From the NCBI RefSeq assembly GCF_901933205.1, contig NC_044577.1, forward strand, positions 9,559,321 to 9,623,320: a stretch of 64,000 nt of DNA, in the 5' to 3' direction. The stretch's first letter is position 1, and the number at the start of each line of letters is the position of its first letter. Position numbers and translations under genes: made by a program. Under the pieces are notes generated by a model. The model was not told the DNA's origin, made no database searches, and saw only the letters and a program-made list of their open reading frames with translations. This DNA is from Camarhynchus parvulus (Eukaryota; Chordata; Aves; Passeriformes; Thraupidae). Positions 1 to 14,700 of the stretch are shown piece after piece.

Positions 1-3000
1 CTCAGCAGCCACAGCTGCCAGCTCCCTGCCATCAACTCTGCCCCTATTCCCTGCCCCAGATCCCTGCAGAATCCACAATCCAATTCCAGGCTCTCATCTT
101 CCCAGGGAGAGGGGGCTGCCTAAGCAGAGCCATCCCTGAAGCTGGCACTAACTACAGCCTGTGCTGGCACCACTGCTGGGCACTGGGTGAGGATTCTCTC
201 CTGCAGAAGGAGCTGGCCACTCCCTCCCAGATGGGCTCTCTCCGGCAGTTTTCCACGCCAGCTCCTGGATTCCTTGTCTGCTCAAACCACCCACTGAAAT
301 GAGGGTGATTTGCATGCACTCAGAGTGATCAGATTCCCAATCTGAGAATAATATTGAGTTAATTAAGATGCTGAATTAGAATTGAGGCCTTTATAGTTAT
401 TATCTAAATTATTATTATATGTCAATACTTTTATCTGAAAATAGTGTCTTATGATATTTGGGTTCTTAAAAGACTGTAAAAGTGTAGCTTGCCACTGTTA
501 CTATACAAACACAGATGCTGTGATCAGACTCATGAGATTGAACACGCTGACAATGGACCAAAAGTCTCTGATAACAGCTGAAGGCAGATGTCCAGGCAAG
601 CACATTGAAACCAAGTAGGAATACAGCACCAATTGCTGTATTCCCAGTTTGCCATAGCCTTTTGCTTAGGAACTCCCTGAAGGGATTGCCCCTACTTTTG
701 CACTTAGTAGACTTTTCTTATATATAATTTTTTTAGCTATGAACAAGTAGCCTTTCTCATTGCCAAACAAACACAGGAGGAGAACAGAACTACATTGGAC
801 TGCATAGAACTACATTAGAATTATAAAAATAATACTGAACGGTCTCCTGGTCTGCAGCAAGCCAAACAGAAATCAAAACTGCAATTTGTGTTCTTCATGC
901 TGTAGTCTCATACAGGTTAGCTTTCTTAAGGACTGGAAGCTCTCTGACAATTCTCAAATTCTTTCCTAGGAAAGGACAGCAGTGAATATATTGATCCTGG
1001 TCACACACACAGCACAGCCGGGCTGAAGCCAGAGCAAGAGTCAGGTAAGCATTGGGTACAGACATTCCAAACCCCAATTTATTAGTAGCTAAGCAAGAAT
1101 TTCCATCATAGTTTTATTACTGGTCTTTATATTACCCACACACAAATATCATCTCTCAATGTATTGCTTAAAGTAGGAAGGCAGCACACCTGTACTGGAT
1201 CACCCCAAAGGGGATTTCTCTTCCATCTGTGATGCCAAGGGAAGAATGTAGGAGTAGGCAGAGTTTATGTGTATGTACAACTGCTTCCCACTTTTAGAGT
1301 TCTCTATTTTGAAAGGCAGGCACTAGAAGGGTGCTTCATTCCATTTGCCTTTCTGACTGTCACTGAGCACAAAGTTGTCTTTTTCACACAACTGTCACAA
1401 CACCAAGATTTCTGAGTCATAATGTTCAGCTTGGAACTCATCATTCCATGCATGATTGCTGTGCATCCTTTATTTAATTAATTTCTATTCAATTTCACCT
1501 GCCATTTTATTTTCCCAGTTTCTCTGTCTTATAAGTTTTTGCATTTCTGGCTGTGGTTTTGTAAACTATGCATCTCAGGGCAGATAGAAAGTATTGCATG
1601 GAAAGAGAAAATAGGGGGGGGAAAGCCATAGTAGAAATGCAATACAATGAAAATAAAGCGTGTTTCATTTCATGAAATAAATGGAGATCGTGCAAGAGCA
1701 CCAGGGGAAAAAAAATCAATAGATTCTGACTGATTCATTGATAAACAGAGAAGACAGTTTATGTAGCATTACAAGAGGAGAAAAACACTGTTTGGTTCAA
1801 CTTCTTTTTTAAGCATTAGCACAAATAGTTAAGCAAGCATCTGGTAAGAACAAACATACTCTAATCACATTATAGGAAGAAACACTGGAAATTTGGTGAA
1901 TGTCCTGTCCCATTTTACCCATTCCACAGCTACTGAGCTTTAGATTGCTTATACCCAAGACTTTGGAAATTCTTCTATTTCTAATTGTTATACTAGTTGT
2001 AGAAGAAATAAACTTTAATATTTTAAACTCAACCTTTTAATGTTGTAAACAATTGTAGAACAAGCAAAAGGTATAAAATGGGATCTTTTTTAAAGATATT
2101 ACTGCATTTTTACAGGTAGTAAGCACACTGTAAATAACTCCTTGAAATTGCAGCCATTAAAGGCAACTCCGTATTACAAAGCTTGGACAAACACAGTTCT
2201 AGGAATATTTCCTGCTTTTCACTGTGCAATTGGCATTTCTTGGAGCAAAGATTTTGAATCAGTAATCAAGTAGAAATGTTACTGTGACCCCAACCTCCTC
2301 AGCTACTTAAATGTAAGTGCAGATGCTCAAGTGAAACACGAGCTATCTCTCTTCTTCAGTTGGGCAGGAATTATCACACACAAATAGGTTGAGAGTCTCT
2401 TTGCTGTTTGGCCAAATTCTAGGAATTTCTGTGCCAGATCTAGTGCAGCATCCTGGCAAAGTCTTGTGCAGTTTATTCCCAAATCATCTTGTATTGAAGC
2501 AATAAAAACACAAGGCTAGGCTAGGCTTCAGCTTGAAGGATAAGACTGCAGCTGTGGAAAAACAGCTGTTTCATCAATGTGTTCCTCAGGGGCTGGCACC
2601 AAAGGGAAAAGGGTGTGCAATGCTGAATGCAGTGACAACAGTCACTTGAAAACAAAGCTGAGAAGTATCAGGTGTTACCTCAAGCCACTAGAGAACATCA
2701 AAGTGCATTTTAAAACATGCAGACTTACCTGGTTGGATGGATTTCCTGCTGAATGCTCTCTAGAGATAGGCCACAAAATTTCCTGCTTCATCATAATACC
2801 TGGGGTAATTTGTTAGGTTTGCCACCTATGCTGGCAATCTGAAGCAGTGATCCTTTAAATCCATAAAAGAAATCAATATCCAGAAGGTTTTCAAGGCTAG
2901 AATATGATGTAGTTGTAAAGCAAACAGAGGAGCAGCAGCATGAATGACAGCTTTACTAAAACATTAGGCTTCACCTAAGGCCAAAATCATGTGTAAGTGG

Positions 3001-5700
3001 AATAAAATTGCCACTAATGATCTTGGTCATTAATATTTAATTATGCATTTCATTATGTAAAGTTATTGTAAAGGATTTCATTAGTAACAATTAGAGTGCC
3101 TCACATCTAATTTATATGCACCTGTTCTTAATTACCATGGTATTGAAATCAATACTGAAAAATGCTTAGGTACTTTATATTCAACATCATGTCCTGTATA
3201 TAACTAGGATTATAACTACTTCCATGTTATTAGCTGACAATCAAGTTAACTTAACATCTGCTAAAATATGTTCTCTTTGTTCTAAAATGAGGTCAGATCT
3301 TCCTGCCTGCAAAATCCAAGTTCCTTAGCAAAGGCAAAGTTATCAGAATGTGTATATAATTGATATTTGTAAGCCATTTAAAAATAATCTTTTTTGGTTT
3401 CTGTTGTTTTTAACTTCCTCAATCTAGAGTCTCTGTCACTATTACATAGCACAGCTATACATAATGTACATAATATAACTGCTAAGTCAGCTTTCTTGGC
3501 ATGCATTACCATAAAATATCCTGACAAAGGGCTGCTAGGGATAATAATTCTGTGCCAACAGCAGGATTGCAAACCCCAGATGTTTCATGTGAGGCAACAC
3601 ACTAGAAGCCCATCATCAATTCACTTCTCACATATACTGGTTCAGCTTCTAAATCAATTCTTATTCTTGTAACTTTTCATACATAGCTAGGAATTCCACA
3701 TGGAAAGCCCAGTTTCTAAAATATTGAAATGTGTAATAATGTTTTCTCATGTAATTAATGAAAATGTTTCTTGATGTGTATCAGTGATTGTATTTAACGA
3801 GCAATCCTTCAACAAGTACACAATCCTTCAGCAAAGCATCAGTGAGGTTTTAGAGCTAAGACCTAAAATTGCTCAGACACAGCAACAAGCACAGGAGTAG
3901 GAGAACCCTCCCAGTTTCTCTCTTTCCTCCAGCATTTTGGTTCTGAAACCCTACAGCCCACTGAGATTTCAAGCAGGTTGTTATTCAAAGCCATCAAAGC
4001 TAAATGCAGTGTGTGGTGAATGGAACCCCAAGCATGCTGGACACCTCCAGGAAGCCTGGCGTGGCTTTTTAGATTCTATCTGGTCCCTCAGCTGCCTGGC
4101 AAGCTCCAGGCAAAACGTGGCCAAGGTGTCCTCCCAGGCACCAGAGTTTTGTTTAACCTGAGGTGTACTTGACTCACCTCAGCCACAGTGCCCTTATTCT
4201 CCTCTCTTCCCTGGCCATCCTCCCACTTATTCAAGCTGCAGCAGCAACAGAGCAAGGCTCCAAGTGATTAATGGTCTTTAAACCACCTAAATCTGACCAG
4301 ATCCATGTGGTCACTTGTTCTCTAAGCCAAAGCCTTTGGACACAAGCTCTCTTGCACCTGTCCCATAACTCACAGTATGTTCTTCCCCTCTGAAAGGAAA
4401 ATAAGGGAAAGTGAGGAAACATCATAGCACTCATGTGGTTCCAGGAAACAGTCTACACAGCATTTACAATTCAGCATTTACAATTCAACAGACCCATGAT
4501 AAAATAATACACAGAATTAACAGAATCAACCTGTTTTTCACCGGAACAAAACCAAAAGTTACCAGTTATGACTTACAGGTGTGATACATCTATAACAAAC
4601 CATAGCATCTTTTTAACATGAGAATGGAGTTCTCCAGCACATTCTCTTATATAAAGATTTTCTTCCATGCCTTAAATATTTGCTGGCATTTCAAGATGAT
4701 GCCAAAAATTTTGCCTATGAGATTCACAGGGTGATAGGGGGCAAAACTGTCTTCATAGGATGAGTTTAGCAGGAGGAAACTTCAAAGAAAAACTGACTGA
4801 TGTGGCAAATACATGGAAAGCTCAAGAACAAAGCAATACTCTCAATTGTGGGGAAGTTAGGATTTGGATCTGAACACTTCAGACTTAAGTAAATACCAAC
4901 AAACCAAATTAGCACAGGCAAACAACAGCTAAGGTTTGCTTCTAGTGCAAATTAAAGGCTCTTCTTTAGGTTTTTTTTTCTGAAATATGACTTATAGATG
5001 CTCCATTTGCAAGCCATATCTTAATTGCATTACTCTGATGTTCTGGCTTTAATGCATATTTTTAAACATGAAGGTGGCAGCCTAATGGCATTGCTGTAAA
5101 ATTTTTATTTAAATTATTGTTTTGTATCCATTTCTTTAATTATTTTATTTAAAATAGACATTCAAATGAAGAGTCCTGAAAGATCACTTTGTTCAGAAGG
5201 ACAATATCCACAGTGCAGAAATATCTGCAATATAATTACATTGTCAATGTATTTTAAATTTTGCAGGTAATTGCAGTTTATCTTCACAGAAAAATAGCCT
5301 AGATAAAAATAATTGTCAGATATAATCAGAGAATCTACTTAAGTATCTTGCTCAAATGTGGTAAATGCTTCTTTAGGGCTTGGTTTAGTGCTTGTGAAAG
5401 ACTAAGGAAGCGAAGCAAGTAAGATCCTTGCAATGGATAAGCATTCCAGCTTTTATCCTCCAGCTCACCACAGACTGGTTGTTTCTACTTCGGGGACTTT
5501 CCTGCATAAACTGCTACTTATATTGGATGTGTAGCACTTTAGTGACATGCACAAATTATGTATCCTTCTCCCCTTCCCTTTATATAGAATCCCAGCTTTG
5601 TGATGCAAGACAAGGCTTTTGTCTGGTTTGGGATCAATCACCGAGACTCTTTTGCTATAAAGTGATTGGAATTATTCATTAATCTTCCAGACCAGTAGGT
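1..5700. other. Intergenic, no gene recognised
   Basis: AT-rich, CpG-poor sequence. The first 250 bases are richer in G and C but hold no exon I can support. Open frames are short (under 95 codons), occur on both strands and resemble no known family. A 14-base unit, CAGCATTTACAATT, is repeated in tandem at 4,458-4,485. Stretches at 2,980-3,140 and 5,030-5,300 are unusually rich in TAAT and ATTA cores and lack recognisable repeats. They could be conserved enhancers, but composition alone cannot show that. Confidence 0.65.
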
Positions 5701-8700
5701 TTGTCTTCCATGAAGTAAAATTGATTTCCTTATCTGAGCTTGTGAAGAAGTGGGATGTGCACCTTTCTTGATTTGTAGCTCAGGATGGACAGTAATGGAG
5801 AAGCCTTGGAGCAGCAGCTTTTGGGACCCCAGAACTGACAGGTCTTAGTGCAACAGCCTGATATTTACTCATGGGTGGGCTGCATATTGCACTAGATAGC
5901 ACTATGAAAAGAGATATTTAAATGTGGAGAGAATAAATCCTTGGGGAGCACTAGCTTTTCTACAGATTTGCTTTATTCATTCTCTTCTGGAGAGCTTCAT
6001 GACAGTTTATAGTGCACAACAAATCTCCTTGGATGCAAGAGGGGCAGATTTATTCCACCATGTTTGAATCACCTGGGAGAAATAGAAGCAACTTTGAGTT
6101 GAATTACTGAGTAATCGACAGCTTCTTTTTCAAGGACCAGCAGACCCAGGAATAGATAGCATTTCCATCAGAATCTTGCCTATTTTCTGGCCAGATTATA
6201 GCAAGGAGCATTGGATATCTGATTAATATCCTGTGGTGGATTTTACCAGCTCCCTGGTACTAGCCCTTCAAACACTCAAGACCTTTTCAGAGTCTTCTGT
6301 TCATAATATCAACTCAGTTATACCTCATATCCCTTTGGGGCACTACAAAAAGGGGTCAAATCATGCTTCTCCTCTTTGATTTAATGAAGATCTGTGGCAT
6401 TTTCCTGTCTAGAAGCTAACATTTCAGGAGCTATATTGTTTCTCATTCCTTTCCACATGTAGTCTGGGAATGACTATGCAGTCCTTACACAGCCACAAAC
6501 ACAGATTCTTGGATCAGAGCCTGAAAAAGAGGGTCTGTATTACTTTGGATTTAAACTTTAACCTTTTATCCACAATGTACTTTGCAGTAAAAATGCAAAT
6601 CATTTAAGCCTAGAGTATAATTAGAGTCCCAGACCTAGACACCAGATCCCTATGGCTGCTGAGTAATTTCTTATTTTGTCCATTTTTCTTTCCACTAAGA
6701 AGATACCAAAAGTACTGCATTAATGTGCTGTGGACAGAAAAGAAACAGAGATAAATCAGCTTTGTATACCACAGTTATTCCCTGGTCTCCAAAATAATTA
6801 CTTTGAAAGCCATTTTTCTTACTGTTTGCTCCTCCATTCAGAACTGTCTGCATAAATAACAAGGCTTTGCATCTTGATATTACTATAGCAGGGCATAAGC
6901 TCTGCTACAGTAAAGTTTACTAGTCACTGTCTGTGTAAAGATCCTTTTTGCAGGTTTCTTTCACATGGTTAGTTAGAAGAAGCTATAGGGAGTGTAATTG
7001 CATGAGTATTACACCAAGAAACAGAGCAGGGAATATGTGCCACTAATGATAAAGTATCAAACCCCCAAAAGAGCAAAATCTTTCTAAATTTTTATTCTAA
7101 ACTTAATTCTGTTTCTAAATTCTATTCCTCGTTTAAATCACATTGTCCTTTATCCCTTACAAACACTAGTGATTACAGTGAGATAAACATTTCACAGAGG
7201 TGTTACCCAGCAGGTGGTGTCACAGGCTATGAGTGCTTCCAGCAGCTGGAATAAATATCTGAAATGTAAGTCAGACGCTGGAAAACGAAAAGCTTTAGAA
7301 GTGGGTTCTAACGCCGCTTGGAATCGCAGCTCTGGGATCTCTGACCCACAGACATGGCAATTTGGGATCTCCTGACACAGTGGTTTTGTAATTTCTGGTA
7401 GCATCAGCAGGATTTAGCTAAGCATGCAGGGAAGGAGTCTGAAATAAATACCCTCCGTGCTCAACACAGCCAGGATATGAAGGTCACCTCAGGGGAAAAA
7501 AATCAATGTATGCCAAGGACAAAGGGCCAACACACAATATAACATATTATTATCCCAACCCACAGTGCTGTACACATCTTACTGTCAACACATGCTCAGA
7601 GAAACAAGAGAGATGGAGTGAAATCCCTCTTATCACAGTTGTTTGGTAAGAAAAGCAACTGGGAACAACTGCATTCCACCAGGGAGAAATCTCAATCTCC
7701 TATGAAACGGCTGACAACTGAGTTGTCTTAGACCAGGGCACAGGAGGAGAACCATAAATAGATTTAACTTTTTACAGTCCATATTTACCTATCTCTTTGA
7801 TAATTGTTATTTATCTCAATCTTCTTATTATCACAAAATCTACTATGTGTAGTTTTTAAAGTTATAAGCTGGTGGTGTGCTAGATGGAGTTTGAAGGATT
7901 TGCTAAAACTCCAGTAAATGAAAACCTGAAAAGCATGAGGTTATAATCTGGATTATGTTTTATCTTCATTTACCACATTTTAACAGACTTTTAAGTTGTG
8001 GTAGGAGTGGCTGCAGACTTGGTCCCTGCAGGACACACAGGGTACACAGCACATGAGGCATGAACTCATTCAGCTCTGCAAATAGAGAAAGGCTGAAGCA
8101 ACTGTGCCATTTCAAAAGGCATTGCCCAAATTCCTCTGGGGGAGAATTGCATGGCTAATGAACCACACTAATATTTCCGAGTGCTAACTTCTTAGTCTCA
8201 AAAAATCATCATTTGGTGATGATCAGGATGAGCGAGAAGGGTGCTTTTGGCAGTACTTCTGAACAAAAGAACAGAGCAGTTGAGAAAATACAGCTTTGGT
8301 ACTTCCCATTTGCTTTGTCAGCCTAACAAAATCAAGATAAAATTAGGTATTAAATACAATTTCTATGGGGCTAAAGAGGAAGGTCTTTATTGTCCAAATG
8401 CCAGCCTTGAAAGAGAAGGGAAAGCCAACTAAGAGTGCAAGGTAAATTTCTGCACAGAAAAAAAATCAATGAGCTATGGCAGTTGTCTGAAAACTTTATT
8501 AGTTCAATGAATCACATTTATATAGACACTAATAATTATAATGTAAATAAGGCAGTCAGAGTAATGTAAAATAGCCCATCATATAATGCTGAGTATGTCA
8601 ATGTTATTACCACAGTGTTACAATTACTGAAGTTTAATAGAGAAATATAAGACACACATAGAAAGTAATTGAGATAAAAGAGCACAGTAAATTGGTATAG

Positions 8701-11700
8701 TACTGCAGAGAGTGATGAGCCACACTTATTAATTTCAGCAGTTACAAACCTACAGAGCAAGTTCTACTTCTCTTATCCCAATGAATGATTGTGTTAAAGC
8801 AAATAGTCCACACTCCTAATGGAATTCCACTACTTCATAAAACTGGAAGGTTTGTTAAACATCACACCTGGATTTTCTGCAATGCTGTGCTGCTTGTACT
8901 TGAGCGTTTCTTCTGCAGCATTATTTGCAGAGTGGGAAATTCCTTGAAGTGCTGTAGAATGTCTCTGCACTTTGAAGTGTCTGTCATGAGTGTGGCAGAC
9001 ATGTCATCAGCCTGCCTCAAAGCTAAGGACCTCCACAGCTTTTTACAATAAATAAACCAGTTATTTTTGTGTTCCCCTTACTCTAAAAATACCTCTCCTT
9101 TACCATCCCTGAAGTTAGCTCATGTGTTCCTGCCCTTTTGAGTAGCTTCTTCAAAGAGAGATAAAAAATTGATTGGCTGTCAAAACAGCATTCAAAAAGA
9201 AGAAAAGAGAAAGAAAAAAAAAAAAAAAGAAGGAGAAAATAATCCAGTACGACACAGTAGTGTTCAAATTTCTACATGTCAAGGAGAAAAGGTAGGGCAG
9301 ACATTTTGTATAACCAAAATAATTGTCATTATAAGGAACAAGTCACATCCAGAGAAATACTAAAATTGTAGCAAGAAATTCAGCCTGGTGGCACCTTGGC
9401 ATGGTTTACATCAGACATTTCCTGGAGAATTTCTATTGGAGAGGGCAGGGAGGGGCTCTGTGTCTAAGGAACAGAGGACTACCTGATCCAGTTGGCTTTG
9501 GAAATCAGCTGGATGAGATTTTATGATTGATCAGAAAATGCACAAAATGAAGTGTTGATATGGTAGGATACTGAGCAAAACCCTTGCTGAGCTGCTCCTT
9601 GCAGAACTCACACATCCTGGGAGTTCTCCTGCTTGTACAGGTGTCTGTGACTTGTCTAACAGCCCCATAAAAACTCTCTGACCTTATACACTACTGCTTT
9701 GTGATTAGTTACCTGGTCTTAAAATAGTATGAAAAATTAGGGTGACCTAATTTTCCACACAACCACAATATCCAGCAATTAATTTTTCTGCTCCCAAAAC
9801 AATATTTCCTCCTGCTAGTTGCACAGGTGTTCCTTCTGTGGCTTCTTTTTCACACCATCTTCCTTAACCCCAGAGGACTGCAGAGGATTCTCAGCCTGAC
9901 TGCTCCACAGAGCAGCAAAAAGTCTGAAAAGAAAGCATAAGATTTAGTGTCTCAGCTGGGAGCCAAGGGAAAAAATAAATATGCAGGTATCCTGAGATGC
10001 TTCAATGCTTTTGATGAATGAAATTGTGCTGTGAATGAAATACTGTCAAAGAGAGAAGGAAACCATTTTTAAATGTTTGCAAGTTCAATTTAGTAATTAA
10101 TACTTTGCATAGATATTACTAAGGAACAGTTAAAGCTGGGTGAGACCAAAAATACCTGTTCTGAATTTGAATTTTCAAAAGCAATTGGAAGCACAGTTAA
10201 AAAGGATTATGTGCAAGTGATAACAGCTGGAGAATTCATTAAAGTAGAATCTCAAAATCTTTTGACTTGAAGAACCTCTTCAGTATCGCATTTAATGACT
10301 TTTGCAGCATTCTTAGGATTTACAGTTTGAAACCTTTAGACTCTGGGAAAGATCAAAGTCTTGTGCCTGTTTTACAGTATCACCTATGAGTCTGAATAGA
10401 AGGAAAAAATATGTAAAGCTGGGAGAGGGAATTGTTGCTGGGACATGGCTATGCATTTTCCTGCCACTGTAGGAATGCACAGATTATCAGTCTGGGTCGC
10501 TTTGTCTCTGGAAGAAATTCAAGAATTCACCTAGACACCTTGTTTTTCCAGCTGCTTTTCTTCAAAGGCATCCAAGTGAGTTCTGCCAGCATAAATCTTT
10601 CCATGAAAGAGCAGCATCTGCATCCTGGCCCATAATACTCACAGGCTTTTACAGGCTGCTTCGTGGAGATGAGGAGTCCTGTCTGATGAGGTAAAGAAGC
10701 AGTGTCAGTTGTTGTAGGGCTCCTCTAAAACTTGTAGCCAGGATGAGATATTTCAGGAGCACCAGAAGAACTTCTTGCTCTTATCAGAGGAGTCTTTATG
10801 TTTCTCTGTGTCAGCTTGAACAGAATGTGATAGCACAAGCTGCTACTGAGAAAGCCAGATCTGTCATATGAAAAACGATTAAGCACTTCTTCAAAAGTGT
10901 GCTTACATCTCTTTTGATACAGACCAATTCCTAGGATTTAATAGAGTAAAATAAAAAGTTGAAATATACTTCATATTAAAGCAGAGTCAAAATTTTAAAA
11001 AGGCATTAAAGTTTCTTAAATGAGCTATTTCAAGCTTGAGAGCATTTTCCAAATTGATACTGAAAATCTAAATTTTTTTTCACACTGGTTCATATTTAAA
11101 AGGGAGATAGAAACCTTGAAATGTTTCATATGATGGAAATCCTTTTTCCCCACTAGGTATACTTTTATCTTTTATTCCTCCCCCTGCCCCACCTCACTCC
11201 AAAAACCACCAAAAAATATAAAAGGAATCCATTATGTTGGTCACTGAGGTATTCATACAAAAATTAAAAGGAACTTCACCTTTTTATAATATAATTATGC
11301 ATAATTCCCTTTAAAGTCTGACCCAGTATCTGCTGACTTCAGAACAGACCTTTTTTGGATGAGACTAGTCACTGAAGAGTTTGGATGATATTAGTCACTG
11401 AAATGCAGATTCTGTGTTACCAGACTCTCTGCCTATATTATGAATCTTAGGTGAAGTCACAATTATTAGCTTGAGCCCACAACAAGCTTTACAAATTACC
11501 AAAGTATTATGAAGTTATAGCGGTATATTATCTCTTAAGTGTTCAAATCTCTTCAAAATTCTCTCTCTCTTATTATGAATGATGTATAAAAATATTGTTA
11601 GTTCATAATCAGGCTGCAAAATTTATACATGAAAGAGCATTTATTTTTTGAGGAGCCTTGCACTAAGTTGAAAAAAAAACAAAACAAAATAAGAAAAATC

Positions 11701-14700
11701 TGTTTACCCATAAAATGAATGCATCAAACCTTCAGATTTAAAAGAAAATGTCATAAATGCAGAAACTTACAACACTTGCATAGACAAGAAATTTCCTCTA
11801 ATCTACTGCCAGTTTTATCAGTGTTATGTTAAATGATCCTTTCCTGCATTTGCTTCATTGAGTCCTAATAGCATTTGTCTTTAATTCTGAATTGAAATTA
11901 TGTTAGCATGACAAACACTAGAAGATAATTCTGCTGGGGATTATTTAAGAGGAACTTGGCAGAGCAGCTTTTAACAATACTTAATCCTGGAACCTTACCC
12001 ATGACCTTCATTAACCAGAGAAACATCCCCAATTACTAAAAAAGATGAACTTGAAGCGCCGAATTTTACCTAAAAGCATGAAAAACAAAAGAAAACAAAC
12101 ACCAAAACTAAAGAAAAGCAGGGGAGAAAACAAGAGAGGAAACCTATAGGGGAGAAAAACACCAGTTTCCAAACCCAAATAATTTGTGAAGGCCAAATGC
12201 AGGACAAAAGCCCCAGATGTGAGGCGACAGGCTGTTCCCCAGAAGTCAGGTCAGGGACAGTGGCAGTGCTGCTGCTCAGCTGGGTGCCAGCTCAGGAGGC
12301 ACTCTGTGCACCAGGGCACTCTGTCCTGACAGAGGGGTGGCCCTGCCGGAGCACGCACTCAGAGCTGCCGGTGCTTCCCTGAGGATGTTGGACAGGACGT
12401 GCACGGCTGCAATTCCCAAGCACGCCCTCCCCCTCTCCTTTCAGAGGAGGCTCAGAACAGATGAGGCTGGGGCTGTGTTTTCCTTGCCTGTGACAGATTT
12501 GCACAGTGTCATAAGCTTGCTGCGCTTGGTTGTTTTCCTTCTATCAAAAGAAAGATGTTGCAGAACTGTTTAGAGTACAAATGAATCCCTTCCCCATATG
12601 TTGCTATTTATATTTATATCCACTCAGGAGACCCAGCAGACCTGGTTATGGAGCAGGTCCTTGTTGTTTGCAGCTCCTCCTCTGCTCATAAACATTTAAG
12701 TGCAAACAATTGGATATGGCCACGTCTGCACTTAAACTGCTCGTTGTAATTTCACATCAGCTCCTACTCCATACCAATTTTCTAGGCAACATATTACAGT
12801 ATCTGCTCATGTACTTTGTGCAGACTGTGTAGGAAGCAGCTTAATCTAAAACATCTGTGGCAAGATGAGATGATCACATAAACATAATTTCTTGCAGAGG
12901 TTCTGTGTATAAACTGCAATGAGGTATGTTTCCACTGCATCAGCACAATCCTACCTTTGCATTTACCTTTTATCATCCAAATGGAGAACAAAGGAAAATA
13001 CAAGAGGAAAAGTCAAATTCCCAGGCACATAAACACTATGTTCAGACAGAAACTGACAAAGCTCTGAAAATTATGTCCCTAATCTGAAAGCTGTTCAATA
13101 AACTACATTAATTATCACTGCTGAGTATCTGTTTATGTGCCTAAATTCCCAGTAAGCCATATGGAAAATTACTTTCTAATGTGGAATCGCCAGAGTTTTT
13201 TGATTGTGAAAGCTCCACACACACACTAAACTGTTGCAGAGTAAGTCAATAATCAGTGAGCTGCAATTTTCAGAGCCTAATGGATTCAATAGACACCTAA
13301 GGGATATCTCAGCTTCAGCAGCAGCATTGTGCTCCATCACATTACCCTGCAATAGGAACGACTCACAACACAGTCTCCTAAAAGAGGGTATAAATTATCC
13401 TTGTAGCTGAGATTTACCCTTCAAGGTCAGTATCCATGCCCAAGCAATTTCTCTTCAGTCCTGCTCCTCAGGCACTTTACCAAAAGATAGGAAAGGTGCT
13501 CCATATCAGGCATGTTCCAGCTCCGAAGGTACCTACATGCAGTTTCATCTGCACATAAAATACAGTACAGAAGCAGCTTGCCATCAACACACAAATAGCT
13601 TCTGTCAGCAAACATGTTAATTACCAAAATTTGTGTTCCAAGGCTTCCCATGTTAGTTCCTTAAAAAAACTAAGCACATTAGCTGTTTTCTCATTACATC
13701 ATTTTGAATATGAGAATGAATGCAAGTTCCAACAACAGTCTCAGGCACTAGAGAAGGGCATATAATAAAGATTCACCTAATAGCTGAAAAATCTCACAAA
13801 CAAAAGAATCCCTTTTACACAAGAAAGTGCTCTCTGAATGGAATATCTGCTAAACAATGCATGCCCCTGGAAGTCAGTGGAGCATTTAGATCCCCTGCTT
13901 GTAAGATTTTATAAATAAAAATCTAGTAAATTCTTGGAATTTGTAGCCTTCTATTTGATCCTTTCAGTCCTGAGTGTTCTTTGCCTTCCTCGCTGGAACA
14001 TAAGCAGAAGAGTTACATACTTGTATTTCTAAATGCAGATGAATATTTTTCCCTTTATTAGGATCCACCAAACTGGATTCAATAAGTAAACTACTCTTAA
14101 CTCCAAATTAACTATAATATTGTAAGTCAGACTATCAGAGACTGGTGTAAATGCAAACATGTCAAACGGATAAGCAATCCATTGGCTTCTGTAATTTTAA
14201 CCAATATAAATTAATTTTTGGGGGCAATATCATAATTCCAAGAAGACTATAGGAAGTAAACTACACTGGCTTCAGCAGTTGAAGTAGCAAAAGGAGTAAG
14301 ATCAACAGGAAGCAAACTTGAGGGAAGAAGGCTCATTTTCAAACCCCAGAACTTGGTTCTATGCCCAAAATTGCACTGAGGACACAATACTGTCCCCCGC
14401 TCATGAATTCCCTTCTTCCAACTTTAGGAAGCCCGGGGTTAAATGATGATAAAAACCCATGCATGGTGGGAATGCCTGTGTTCCAGATGGTTGTGCAGGA
14501 GGAGGAGCACTGCCCTGTGGTACTGGGCTCAGCCTCAGCTCACAGTGAGATCAACACTCCTGTGCTCGGTGCCCAGGCAGAGCGTCCCTGGCAAGGACAG
14601 GTTCCTGCACACACAGGCACCAGCACGTCACATCCCCACAGGCATAATCACTGCCTCTGCACTGGGGGGAGAAAAAACTGTGAGAATAAAACTGGAGGCC

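Noticed and set aside
12425..12480. Acceptor-like CTCTCCTTTCAG followed by AGGAGGCTCAG
   Set aside because: No donor or recognisable coding sequence follows. GC-richer patches give such motifs by chance.
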